Shown here: positions 33,480-44,558 of the stretch, one piece after another
Position numbering within the stretch: the first letter of the stretch is position 1
Layout of the letters: each line of letters begins with the position of its first letter
Assembly: GCF_040712315.1 (NCBI RefSeq)
Contig: NC_134017.1
Location: 58,752,636 to 58,816,635 of the forward strand
DNA from: Castanea sativa
Lineage: Eukaryota; Streptophyta; Magnoliopsida; Fagales; Fagaceae
Direction of reading: 5' to 3'
Length of the DNA: 64,000 bases
Notes under the pieces: model-generated
The model's database searches: none
What the model was told of the DNA's origin: nothing
Seen by the model: only the letters and a program-made list of their open reading frames with translations
Translations under genes and position numbers: made by a program

Positions 33480-34345
33480 ACACATCCCTTGGATCAAATT
33501 TCTCTAGTGTCTATTTGAGGCCTTAGCATGAAAAAAACTGGTGTTTCGGTCACCCCCTACCAACCACATATTTCGAAAGCGTTGATTCCACATTGCTGCT
33601 TCTGTATCCAACCAACTATTTAAAGCCCTACGGACTTCATCTACTTCACCATTTATATTGCTTCCACTTTGAAGTTCCAAGATTTGTAACTTCTTTTGCA
33701 GCTCAGCAATCTTTCTCCCAACATGCCCGAATTCTAGTTTATTCCAAGACACAAGCCTATCACGACAGCTTTCCATGCAGTTCATAAATGGAGACCCACC
33801 CGTTTTGTATAATCCTTCCTGCCAAGCTTCTTGGACAATCTCATCACACCGAGGATCTTGTAGCCACATCGCCTCAAACCAAAAAACTTTTCCTATAACA
33901 CGGGTTTGGTTACTAGTACTCGGGAAACGCAAAACAAGAAGGGAATGATCAAAGGCTGACATGGAAATATGGTGTAGCTTGGCTCCCGGGAATTTCGCCA
34001 TCCATTCAGACGTTGCCAAAGCACGATCCAGCCTGATCCTTATCCTACCTTCATCTCCAATATTTTTTGACCAAGTGAAAGGTGATCCAATATACCCTAA
34101 ATCATGAAACGCACAAAGATTGATGGCTCTTCAAAATCTATCCATTTGTTTTGTAGGTCTGACATTCCCCCCCGCCCCGGCTCTGATTTTGTTAAAACTA
34201 CTGATAATCTCATTAAAATCTCCAATGCATAACCATGGATATTGATTGTTTTGACTAAAAGATTCAAGTATCGACCACGTCTCTTCCCTTTGATTTGTAT
34301 CAGGATGACCATAGAAACCTGTTAGCCGCCACATCTCCCCCCTAT
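33480..34345 (-). pseudogene. L1 ORF2 endonuclease and linker segment (inverted arm)
   Basis: Reads from the endonuclease C-terminal half (about 34345-34100) into the linker before RT (34019-33500), with a stop and frame change near 34090 and a stop at 33504. The part nearest the junction is the most 5' part of ORF2, and the far end is the most 3', as twin priming predicts. Confidence 0.85.
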
Positions 34346-35575
34346 GCATGGAAGAGCATTTTGGTGGCACAGAATATTGTTCAGAAAGGGTGTATATGGC
34401 AAGTGGGTAATGGAGCTTCAATTAATATTTGGGTAGATAAATGGCTCAATGGGCCGGCCACATTCAGTGTGCTTACTAGACCGAATACCTTACTAGATCA
34501 GTCCTTGGTTAGCCTACTCATTGACCCAGTGACTGGTGGATGGCGTAATTGACTAGTGAGACAGGTTTTTCTTCCAGCCGATGTTCAGTCCATCCTGAGC
34601 ATCCCTTTGAGTGTTCGCATGCCACGGGACAAGTTGGTATGGGTTTCACCTCAAAGGGAAACTTTATAGTTCGTAGTGCGTACAAGATTGCAATAGCTGA
34701 TTCGATGGCGACACGCATAGGGAACTTCGAATGGTGAGGATCACAAAACATTTTGGAGGAGACTCTGGAGCTTAAATGTACTGAATAAAATTAAGTCCTT
34801 CACCTGGCGGGTGTGCCGAAATGTTATTCCCACGAAGGTGGACTTGTGTCATAGGCAAGTTATTGATAATGATATGTGTGAAGCATGTGGGTTGGGTAAA
34901 GAAACCAGTGGGCATATTTTTTGGGAGTGGGAGGCAGCTCGTGAAGTATGGGTCCAGTCTGGCATTATCTTCGAAGCACAAGGAGTCAGGTACAATGAAT
35001 TTGTTGATCTGGTCTGGTTTCTCATTTTTATCCAGCATGTGGGGAATGACCTTTTAGAGATGCTATTTATGATTGCATGGAGTATGTGGCATAATCGAAA
35101 TGCAGCTCAACATGGGAGCCCACGACAATCTGCGAATCTGGTAGTGCACATAGCTTGGGTGTTGCTAGATAAATTTCAAACAGCAAACCACTCTATTTCC
35201 ACGCTGGGACTTTTGGAAATCGAAGCAAAAGCTATGGATGTTGGGGTTTCGTTTGCTTGGGATGTGGGTACAAGGGAAGTGATCTTTGAATGTGACTCCA
35301 AGATTGTATCTAATGCCCTTTTGGGGTTATGTACACCACCTATAATTATCTCAAATATCTTAGCCAGGTATCTTTTAAGTGTTAGGATTTTTGATTAGCT
35401 CAAGTGTCTCATGTTAGGCATCAAGGCAATAAGCCAACATGTATATTAGCAAAACATGCAAAAAAATATAGTCAATAGTGATAATTTTGTAACATGGATA
35501 GAAGAAAATCTATCGCTGATTGAATCAGCTATTGCTCATAATGTATTGAATTTATTTTTGTCTTAATAAAGTTAC
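34343..35575 (+). pseudogene. L1 ORF2 C-terminal segment (zf-RVT and RNase H-like)
   Basis: Begins with the segment just after the RT core and runs to the ORF2 end. Stops occur at 34550-34552 and near 34669; frames change before 34800. The longest clean frame is 34811-35398. Confidence 0.85.
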
Positions 35576-35597
35576 AAGTTTCTTATTAAAAAAAACA

Positions 35598-35647
35598 AAT
35601 CACTATTATATGTTATATTATTATAAATATACATATTATTTTTTTAT

Positions 35648-35694
<47 letters not shown>

Positions 35695-36260
35695 AACACA
35701 TACTCAACAGAACCATTATATACTAGATGTTATAATATACTATTATTTATCATGAATAACGATATAAACAGACACATGCAACAGTGATAAACGCTTGATA
35801 ATTGTATCTCAAAGGAGAGAGAGAGAGATACCAGGGGCTGAAGGCATGGACTGGAGCATAGGAGTCGAGCAGTAACTGTAGATCTCCTTACTTCTTTTTG
35901 GTGATTTATAATTTATTTATAGGATAATTACAAGTGTTTTGTTAGTATTTGAAGAGGCCACGGATTAATTTAGGATGATGGGCACGAATATGAGCAATTT
36001 TTTTTTTAATCTAAACTCTAAAGTCAAAGCCGTATAACATTATAACATAGTTTTTTGAGAAAGCACTATAACATAGTTATATTAGTCCACTCCCTGGCTA
36101 GAAGAACAGTTGTAGCTGCAGATACTGATGTGTGGTTAGAAGAGCTACCACCTGATTTGGAAGATGTATTCCAGATAGATTTACCGTAATAATATGGACT
36201 TACCTTTTTTTTTAAAAAAAAATAAAAGAGTTAATATCTATTATCTCATATCTATCTATA
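35598..36260. other. AT-rich intergenic stretch
   Basis: No gene. Contains (TA)n at about 35652-35688 and (GA)n at about 35815-35828. Confidence 0.55.
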
Positions 36261-36264
36261 TATC

Positions 36265-36735
36265 TATATATTACTAAAAACTAAGACGTAACATTTAATG
36301 TTGCTACGCTCAGGTTGAGCTACATCAGTTACTATGTCATCCATATCTATATCTATATCTATATATTACTAAAAGCCGAAGCGTAGTATTTAATGTTGCT
36401 ACGTTTAGATTGAGCCACATCAGCAGCCATGTCATTACCATTTTTTTTCCTGAATTTGTCCTACAATTTAAAAAATAGTTTTTCTAAATCTAAAAATTTA
36501 TATTCTATATATTACTAAAAGCTGAAGCGTAACATTTAATGTTGCTACGCTCAGGTTGAGCCACATCAACTACTATGTCATCTATATCTATCTATATATT
36601 ACTAAAAACTGAAGCGTAGTATTTAATGTTACTACACTTAAGTTAAGCCATATAAGCAACCATGTCATTACCATTTTTTTTCCTGAATTTGTCCTACAAT
36701 TTAAAAAATAGTTTTCCTAAATCTAAAAATCCTAA
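36265..36735 (+). repeat. Dimeric tandem repeat, A-B-A-B, about 230 bp per dimer
   Basis: Four units open with CTATATATTACTAAAA near 36265, 36362, 36507 and 36593, each followed by GAAGCGTA.YATTTAATGTT. Units 2 and 4 carry an extra AT-rich tail with CCTGAATTTGTCCTACAATT. The opening TCTATATATTACTAAAAGC resembles Helitron 5' ends, but no CTAG-hairpin 3' end was identified. Confidence 0.75.
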
Positions 36736-36768
36736 TAAAAAGAAAATAATTCAAACCCTCTCTCTCTC

Positions 36769-36870
36769 ATGGTTACAATTTTAGATGGCAACCTTTTATG
36801 TTCCATAGTTACAATTTTAAATAGCAACCCTTTGTGTTCACGGTTACAATCTCAAACGGCAACCATTCAA
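36769..36870 (+). repeat. Three-unit minisatellite of about 35 bp
   Basis: GGTTACAATTTTAGATGGCAACC, its variants with AGTTACAATTTTAAATAGCAACC, then GGTTACAATCTCAAACGGCAACC. The 66-codon open frame across it is a product of the repeat. Confidence 0.75.
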
Positions 36871-37963
36871 CTTCTTAATGCCAGACTTTGGCTTTCTAAC
36901 TCCTTCATCCCTTCCTCTCCTCACACTATATTAATACTGAAAATCTATATCTATCCATATATAATATAAAACACCACTCCTTATTGCACCAACCATGTTT
37001 ACATATAAAACACCTTAAAACAAGTGACTTTTCGTTAGTGGTTTAAATGTTTTGATATTCTTAGTAACTTGGTGTTTAGTAGCCTATGTTAATTTAAAGA
37101 AACAATGTTCTGATTCATTAGAACGTTTTGAATCTTGGTTACAGACCCGTTTCATATTTCTAATCATAAAAAAACTATATATATATATATATAAAATAAA
37201 AAATAAATAAAAAATCTCTAACAATTTACATATATCTTTTTATCTCTAGCTAATAATTTTATATATATCTCTAGTAAACAGAAATTGAATTTCTTAAATA
37301 TATGATGAATAACTTAAAAGATTAAACCAGGTACTCAAGGATTAAGATATAGTAATCTTCAAAGTGGCAGTCAACATTCATGACTTTGTATTCCTACGAA
37401 TATTTTAATAAAGAGGTTGAATGTCTAATAAAGTCTTGGGATATAATTTATTAATAAGGCCTAGAGTGAAATTATATTTATGTAGTGATATTAAATATAA
37501 TTAATGGTAATTTTGAGCTTGTCAAAAGTTGACAGAAAAGTCCAAAACCCATTGGAGCTAGTATCTTATTTGTTCCTTTTGGTCCCACTCCAAGCCACAT
37601 ACTAAAGCCTAATTTGAATGGCCCAAAAAGGTTAGCCAAATTAGATAATCAATTATATATAAGGAGATAAACAAAATTTCATATAGAATGAAATGGTGTG
37701 TATGTGAGTGTAAGCCACTCTCTTATTCTTCCTTGAACACATACATGTAAACTGCTTGGGCAAAAGTAGAATTGGAATGAAGATTAAAAGTGTTCCCAAG
37801 TATTTTTAATCTTTAGTTTTGAATTTCACCGCACCAAGATACGCTCTCTTTTTCTTAAATTCTAAAATTTACATAGTATATGTTATCAATTACGAATGAA
37901 GTGGATCCGTTAATTTTTCGTTGCGTGTGTTTTGTATGCGATACAAACCATGTTTTTCCAACA

Positions 37964-38724
37964 CTAAGTGTGCATTTCGGATGCACTTAAATAGCTTAAA
38001 ACTGCTAGCTTATTACTTATTGCTTCTATTATTTGTGGGTACTGCAAAGAAGAAGGTTTTTTTTTTTTTTGGCTTAAGTGAGCTTAATTAGTCAGCCGGC
38101 TTGGCACATTGGGGGACCCACTATAACCTTCTTTTTTTCTAAGTAAGGTAAATTTGATTGTTTGTAGGTCTCATGCTCTAGTTTTTGCACAAATGCTAGT
38201 TACTTTTTAATTATTGCGGGTTTGACTCTACTCTTTTTGCTAGAGTATTTTTAGTAAAAATAAACAATTAACTTATTGTATTTAGTTTTTAACTTTTATA
38301 TACAATACTTTTAACAAATGATATCATCAAAAGGCTATAGAAGTTGTTCTCAAATGGAAGTCCATTTGTAAATTGTTTATTTTCGATAGATTATTTGCAT
38401 AATATGAGATGAAAAGCTAAAAATTAGTATATTTCTAAAAAACTGAAAATTAGACTAAATGTTAACTTTTGTCTACAATACTTTTAACAAATGATTTCAT
38501 CTAAAGGTTATCGATAAGTTGTTCTCAAATGGAAGTTCGTTTGTGAATTGTTTATTTTCAATAGATTATTTGCATAATATGGGACAAAAAGCTAAAAGTT
38601 AGCATATTTCAAAAAATTGAAAATTTGATTATTGAAATAAAGTTAATACAAAAAGTAATATGAGAAACACAAACAATACTCAAAATAAAAAGCTAGTTTA
38701 TAATATTTCCGCAAACACACTTAG
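37964..38724. mobile_element. Possible non-autonomous TIR element
   Basis: CTAAGTGTGCATTTCGG at the left and the inverted CCGCAAACACACTTAG at the right are about 760 bp apart. No clean target duplication found, so only tentative. Confidence 0.35.
38290..38635 (+). repeat. Tandem duplication, two units of about 174 bp
   Basis: Both units contain CAATACTTTTAACAAATGAT, GTTGTTCTCAAATGGAAGT and GATTATTTGCATAATATG in the same order; moderately diverged. Confidence 0.85.
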
Positions 38725-38913
38725 CAAATTCATGCTTTTATTTTTAAATTCAAAATTACATTGGTAATATTTTAACAAATGGTGGAGGGAATTGATTCTT
38801 CTCATGGGAAGAACTAAATTTCAAATCCTTACCCCATTTATTGTACGAAAAAAAATATTTTACTAGCTGCATGCAAAGAAGATTCAACCTAGCTAGGCTT
38901 ACACAAGAACTAA

Positions 38914-40452
38914 TTAAGTGCTTAGTATGACATTTGCATGCTCCTGCACCACTTTCCAAGCCATGATAACGTGTCGTTCCTCAACTAGAGTTGCACCAAT
39001 GACAAATCGTATCACGTATACTCCCTCGACCACAGCATGAGTCATGAAGACACAGCCCGACATGTTAATGGACTCCAACAATTTGCGGTTTGCCTCATTC
39101 GCAAGTTCCTCGATTACTATGCCAAGCTTACCATTTTTGTATACTGTCTCACTTAGTGCTGATGGCAAAATCCTGAAACAAACCATGGCAAAATTTATAG
39201 GTACCACAATTTCAAACCTTTTATCCATAGCTACAAACCCTTTAAAAAGGTTGGCTATTTTCACATGGTTTCTCATGAAGCTCCTAAGGTTAGCTACACC
39301 ATAGCTTCTAAGAACAAACCATAATTTCAAGGAACGAAATCTTCGGCTTAGGGTTATCTGCCAATCTTTATAGTCCACCACTTGCTTTGAATCTGAGGCT
39401 TTATTCCTCAAGAACTCAGGGTTGGTTAAGAGTGACTTTATCAAGGCGCTCAGATCTTTTACCCAAAGGCAGCAACAATCCAAAGAGGTGAAGAACCATT
39501 TGTGTGCGTTGAGACTAAATGAGTTTGCACCCTCAACACCATCGATGAAGTGCCGAAACTCAGGACAAATACAGGCACTTTCGGCATAAGTAGCATCAAC
39601 ATGAACCCACATTCCATAATCTTTTGCCACAACACATAACGATTCTAGTGGATCAATGGTAGCTGTTGAACTTGTTCCCACGGTGGCACATAAAAACAAT
39701 GGAACTAGGCCTGCTTCCACATCTTCGCAAATTTGGGCTCGTAATGAGCCAGGTGATAGTGCATATGATGTTGACTTAGAAGTCTTGATGGCTCTGAAAT
39801 TCGTTGGATGGATCCCTGCTATTTGTGTTGCTTTTTGGATTGCACTATGTGTCTGGTCAGAAGCATAAACCACCAACTTTATAAGGTTCTCTCTCCCAAT
39901 TTGGCTTAGCATTTGATCCCTTGCAGCGACCATTGTGCACAAAACGGCCTCACAAGTAGTCCCTTGTAGCACACCCCCGCCATTGCCAGAGAAAAGGAAA
40001 GACTTTGGAAGCTCAAGCATCTCTCCAAGCCAATCCAAAACTATTGTCTCTAGTTCAGTAGCTGCTGGTGATGCAATCCAATTGAATCCGACCACATTGA
40101 AGCCAGTGCCAAGCATCTCGCCAAGAAACCCTGCAATGCTACTACTGCTTGGGAAGTAAGCAAAGAAGTTAGGGCTTTGCCAATGTGTTAAACCAGGAAT
40201 TATGTGCTCCTGTACATCCTGAAGAATGGTTTCAATGGGTTCTGGATTATGTGGGGTGGACTCTGGCAGGCATTTTCGGAGATATCCTGGTTCAACTTGG
40301 CTTAGAACCGGGTATTTTTCTACATTGCGATAATAATCAGCAAGGAAGTCTATGGTCATATGGCCTTGTCACCTGAATTCCTCGGGTTCTAATGGGTTAA
40401 TGTTATGGGAAGAAGTATGGTTAGGCATATGGTCAGACTTGATGCTACCCAT
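38914..40452 (-). pseudogene. Aromatic L-amino-acid decarboxylase (tyrosine/DOPA type), copy 1, in-frame TGA at codon 28
   Basis: PLP-dependent group II decarboxylase, intronless as in plant TyDC genes. ATG at 40452 gives the family N-terminus [12 protein letters not shown]...LEPEEFR, then TGA (40371-40369), then QGHMTIDF and 481 open codons to TAA 38914. Full length would be about 512 aa, normal for the family. PLP Lys is in NAHKWFF (about residue 318), and the PLP-contact His is in SDQTHSA. The loop Tyr in VDYKDWQ (about 361) favours decarboxylase over aldehyde synthase. HVDATYAES differs from the usual HVDAAYAGS. Copy 2 has ATG at the stop codon. Restart at Met 40359 would lose 31 residues of the dimerising N-terminal helix, so function is doubtful but not excluded. 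Substrate (Tyr, DOPA or Trp) not decided. Confidence 0.85.
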
Positions 40453-40596
40453 ATATATACGTACTACGGGGAAAAGAAATGGTTCAGGATTCTTTGATTT
40501 TTTGGTGGAAGAGTTATAATTGTGGAAAGGAAAAAGTGAAACAAGAAACTAGAGACTATCTTGTAGCTAATGAGATAAAATGAAGGGAATGGAGAG

Positions 40597-40641
40597 TTTA
40601 TATAGATGTCATGAAGCTACGTGAGGAATGAAATTCACGTG
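40597..40641 (-). promoter_or_regulatory. TATA box and G-box of decarboxylase copy 1
   Basis: Minus-strand TATATAAA (40604-40597) lies about 150 bases upstream of the ATG. A palindromic G-box CACGTG (40636-40641) lies about 35 bases further upstream. Both are conserved in copy 2. Confidence 0.65.
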
Positions 40642-42357
40642 ATTTTCTTTGAATAGAACACCATTGTCTCAATAGCCACAATCGTTGGGCCTTAGCCTAT
40701 GTTTTGTATCATATGTGGTTTTCCAAATAATTCCATGGGCCCAGATGAACAATAGGAGTAGCAGTTGGAAGTCCAAAATATGTAGTTGGAAGTCCAAAAT
40801 ATGTAGCCACAGTGTTTAGCCTTAACTTTCATAGCGAATATCTTGAAGATTGAAAGTTTCGAGATATATCAGGATAGATGTATTCCAACACGTTGAAGAT
40901 TGAAAGCTTACCATGACAAGCTTACCATTACGTAATCAATCTCTAGTGATTTGAATTGCTTTAACGTATTACAAAATGGAAAAATTCTATCATATATGCA
41001 CTAATACACATACTCTTGTACACACACAATTTTGCGTGTATATTAGTCAGTATGTAATAAATACTACATTTACAAGAATTTCATTTCCTACTGTTGATGC
41101 CCAGATAAACAATAAGAGTAGAAGTTAGAGGTTTGGAATCTAGCTATCTAGATATATGTAGCCACAGTGTTTAGACCCTTTTAAATATACACCACTGTAA
41201 GTTACTTTAAAAAAAACATTCTCCCCTCTCCCTATGTGTGTGTGTGTTAAAAATACTTAGTATTCTAAAAAAAAAAAAAATTTTCCTAGTGAATATCTCG
41301 AATATCTCGAAGATTGAAAGCTTCAAGATATATCAAGGTATATGTATTCCAACACGTTGAAGATTGAAAGCTTACCACGTCAACCTAACCATTACGAAAT
41401 CGGTCTCTAGTGATTTGGATTTCTTTAACGTATTACAAAATGGAAAAATTCTGTTATATATGCACTAATACACATAAACTTGTACACACACAATTTTGCG
41501 TGTATATTAGTGAGTATGTAATAAATACTACATTTACAAGAATTTCATTTCCTACTGTTGATGCCCAGATAAACAATAAGAGTAGAAGTTAGAGGTTTGG
41601 AATCTAGCTATCTAGATATATGTAGCCACAGTGTTTAGGCCCTTTTTGGATATACACAACTGTAAGTTTCTTTAAAAAAACCTTCTCCCCTCTCCCCGTG
41701 TGAGTGTGTATTAAAAATACTTAGTATTCTAAAATAAAATAAAATAAAATAAACTTTCCTAGCGAATATCTCGAATATCTCGAATATCTAGAAGATTGAA
41801 AGCTTCAAGATATATCAAGATATATGTATTCCAACACGTTGAAGATTGAACGCTAACCACGTCAAGCTTACCATTACGGAATCAGACTCTAATGATTTGG
41901 ATTGCTTTAACGTATTACAAAATGGAAAAATTCTGTGATATATGCACTAATACACATACTCTTATACACACACAATTTTCAGTGCATATTAGTGAGTATG
42001 TAATAGATACTACATTTACAAGAATTTCATTTCCTATTTTTGATGCCCAAATGAACAATAGGAGTAGAAGTCGGAGGTCCAGAATCTAGCTATCTAGATA
42101 TATGTAGCCATAGTGTTTAGGCCCTTTTGGATATACATCACTGTAAGTTTCTTTAAAAAACCATTCTCCCCTCTCCCCTTGTGTGTGTGTGTGTGTGTGT
42201 TAAAAATACTTAGTATTTAAAATAAAATAAAAACTTTCCTAGCGAATATATCGAATATCTCAAAGATTGAAAGTTTCGAGATATATCAAGATATATGTAT
42301 TCCAATACGTTGAAGATTGAAAGCTTACCACGTCAAGCCTACCATTACGGAATCGGT

Positions 42358-43514
42358 CTCTAGTGCATGGTTTTGAAACCCGAACCGTTTATTGAACCAT
42401 CAAAGGGAGAGGTTTATGGTTTTTGAGGTCGAACCGGGATCGAATCGTGATTACATCATAATTAATTTAATAATTATTTTAAATATATATAAAAATATTA
42501 AATTAGTAAAAAATAGAAAAAAATAACTAAAGTAGTCCAATTAAAACTATAAATCAATATTTTAACTGTGTCTATTATATCCATCTCAAACCCAAATATG
42601 AAATATCTATCCAATAATAATAATAACCATTTTTTTATAAAAAGAAAATTAAAGCATCATTTTGTACCTGTAAGTGGACAAAAGATATGATGTATCATCA
42701 TATCATGTGGGGCTCAAGGCTTTGTAAGAAACAAAGTCTCAAATTGTCTTTCAAATTCCCACTTTCCAATGCCCATGTGACCTGCGGTCTAGCTCACATT
42801 CACAAACCTAAAAAAGCACTAGAAACAAAAGTGAATGAAATTAAAGGAAGAGATAAAAAAGCAATACAAACAAAAGCAATTGAAACTAAAGGAAGAGAGA
42901 AGAAGAAGAAGTCAGAAATGGCTCTAGAAGTCTCCACCTTGGTCAAACAAGCTGATCTCTCTCTCATCTCCACTTTGTCTCCATGCTACAATGGTATCAC
43001 TCCCGATGCCGTCCCTTCTGCCCCTACCTTCCTCCAAATCTCTGATCATGTTTACAACCTTCTCCACGGTTTCTATCTCTCTCTCTCTTATAGTCTTTGT
43101 TTGCTTGCTCAGAAAATTTTGTGTTCTGATTTTACTTTTGGATTTTGTTTTAATGACTGAGGTGGAGCTAAGTTACTGTTTGGTTGATGAGATAATAAAA
43201 TAGCGGGTGGTAACGTAGCTCTATTTTATTTTATTTTTTCTTTTTTGATTTCTTTTTCTTTTTATTCAAATTCTTTACCAGTGGATATTTTTTTTCCTGA
43301 CCAAAAATAGTAAATATTCTGGTATGGTGTCGTTTAAGGCTTTAAATTTCTTTTTTTAAAGGGGACCTATGAGGTCCGATCGCGGTTCGCACCGGTCCCT
43401 GCTTTTTCCCCACAGAGCAGTTCTTGAGGCTAAAAAATTGGAAAAATTAGCGGTTTGAGGTTTTCCTGGTCGGACCGTACGGTCCGGTCCAAGTTTCAAA
43501 ACCATGCTCTAGTG
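42358..43514 (+). mobile_element. hAT-type non-autonomous element with captured exon, copy 1
   Basis: Element 42366-43506: CATGGTTTTGAAACCCG at the left and the inverted AAGTTTCAAAACCATG at the right. Direct 8-bp flanks CTCTAGTG lie at 42358-42365 and 43507-43514. Subterminal GAACCG/CGGTCC motifs. Internal ORF 42687-43160. Confidence 0.88.
42687..43160 (+). other. Captured exon-like ORF in hAT-type element copy 1, 157 codons
   Basis: Starts MMYHHIMWGSRLCKKQSL. It has a Lys/Glu-rich middle and then MALEVSTLVKQADLSLIST..., ending near NLLHG where CTCCACG|GT looks like a donor site. The original gene probably began at the inner ATG (42918). The same frame is open in three further copies (56697, 58770, 60380). 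The parent gene is not recognised. Confidence 0.6.
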
Positions 43515-44558
43515 ATTTGGATTGCTTTAACGTATTACAACGTGGAAAAATTATGTTATATATGAACTAATACACATACTCTTGTACACACACAATTTTG
43601 TGTGTATATTTGTGAGTATGTGATAGATACTACATTTACAAGAATTTCATTTCCTACTATTGATGCCCAGATGAACAATAGGAGTAGAAGTCGGAGGTCC
43701 AAAATCTAGCTATCTAGATATATGTAGCCACAATGTTTAGGCCCTTTTGAATATACACCACTGTAAGTTTCTTTAAAAAAACCATCTCCCCTCTCCCCGT
43801 GTGTGTGTGTGTTAAAAATACTTAATATTCGGAAAAAAAAAAACTTTCCTAGCGAATATCTCAAAAATTGAAAGCTTCAAGATATGTGTGTTCCAACACG
43901 TTGAAGATTGAAAGCTTACCACGTCAAGCTTACCATTACGGAATTGAACTCTAATGATTTGGATTGCTTTAACGTATTACAAAATGGAATTATTCTGTTA
44001 TATATGCACTAATACACATACTCTTGTAAACACACAATTTTGTGGGTATATTAGTGAGTATGTAATAGATACTACATTTACAAGAATTTCATTTCCTATT
44101 GTTGATGCCCAGATGAACAATAGGAGTAGAAGTCGAAGGTCTAGAATCTAGCTATCTAGATATATGTAGCCACAGTGTTTAGGTCCTTTTGGATATACAC
44201 CACTGTAAGTTTTTTTAAAAAAACATTTTCCCCTCTCCCCGTATGTGTGAGTTAAAAATACCTAGTATTCTCAACAACAAAAAATTTCCTAGCGAATATC
44301 TCGAAGATTGAAAGCTTTGAGATATATCAAGATATATGTATTCCAACACGTTGAAGATTGAAAGGTTACCACGTCAAGCTTTCTATTACGTAATTGATCT
44401 CTAGTGATTTGGATTGCTTTAACGTATTACAAAATGGAAAAATTATGTTATATATGCACTAATACACATACTCTTGTACACACACAATTTTGTGTGTATA
44501 TTAGTGAGTATGTAATAGATGCTACATTTACAAGAATTTCATTTCCTATTGTTGATGC

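Larger units (their letters stand above)
33386..35597. mobile_element. L1-type LINE with inverted 5' part (twin-primed), truncated
   Basis: The minus strand from about 34340 down to about 33390 encodes the end of an L1 endonuclease (WRLTGFYGHPDT, then CIGDFNEI) and the EN-RT linker (NMWLVGGDRNTSFFHAKAS). The plus strand from about 34343 to 35575 encodes the L1 C-terminus: the post-RT WQVGNGASINIWVDKWL motif, a zf-RVT segment (SFTWRVCRN...CEACG...GHIFWE) and an RNase H-like end (VIFECDSKIVSNALL, RHQGNKPTCILAKHA). It ends in an A-run at 35588-35595 after an AATAAA signal. The RT core is missing at the junction. The frame is broken near 34549-34735. No target duplication was identified with confidence. 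Confidence 0.88.
36871..38913. other. Intergenic region 3' of the decarboxylase gene
   Basis: No coding region seen. Includes a possible TIR element (37964-38724) with an internal tandem duplication (38290-38635). Confidence 0.5.
40730..44558 (+). repeat. Tandem repeat array 1, six units of about 460 bp
   Basis: Units start at CCCAGATGAACAATAGG-like strings near 40730, 41095, 41559, 42039, 43657 and 44103. Each unit has a GATTGCTTTAACGTATTACAAAATGG segment, a foldback ACACACAATTTTGTGTGT, TCTAGCTATCTAGATATATG, a (GT)n run and repeated GAAGATTGAAAGCTT. Unit 4 contains a 1.14-kb hAT-type element. Open frames of about 60 codons recur in each unit and merely reflect the repeat. Confidence 0.92.

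Noticed and set aside
34811..35398. 195-codon plus ORF as a host RNase H gene
   Set aside because: It continues the zf-RVT segment of the L1 and is followed by an A-tail; it is LINE ORF2.
39044..40376. Plus-strand ORFs opposite the decarboxylase gene
   Set aside because: Antisense shadows of a well-supported minus-strand coding region.
41410..44151. Recurrent ~60-codon ORFs in each array unit (41410, 41892, 43954, 57980 and others)
   Set aside because: They track the tandem repeat and include GT/AC microsatellite coding; no start context or domain.
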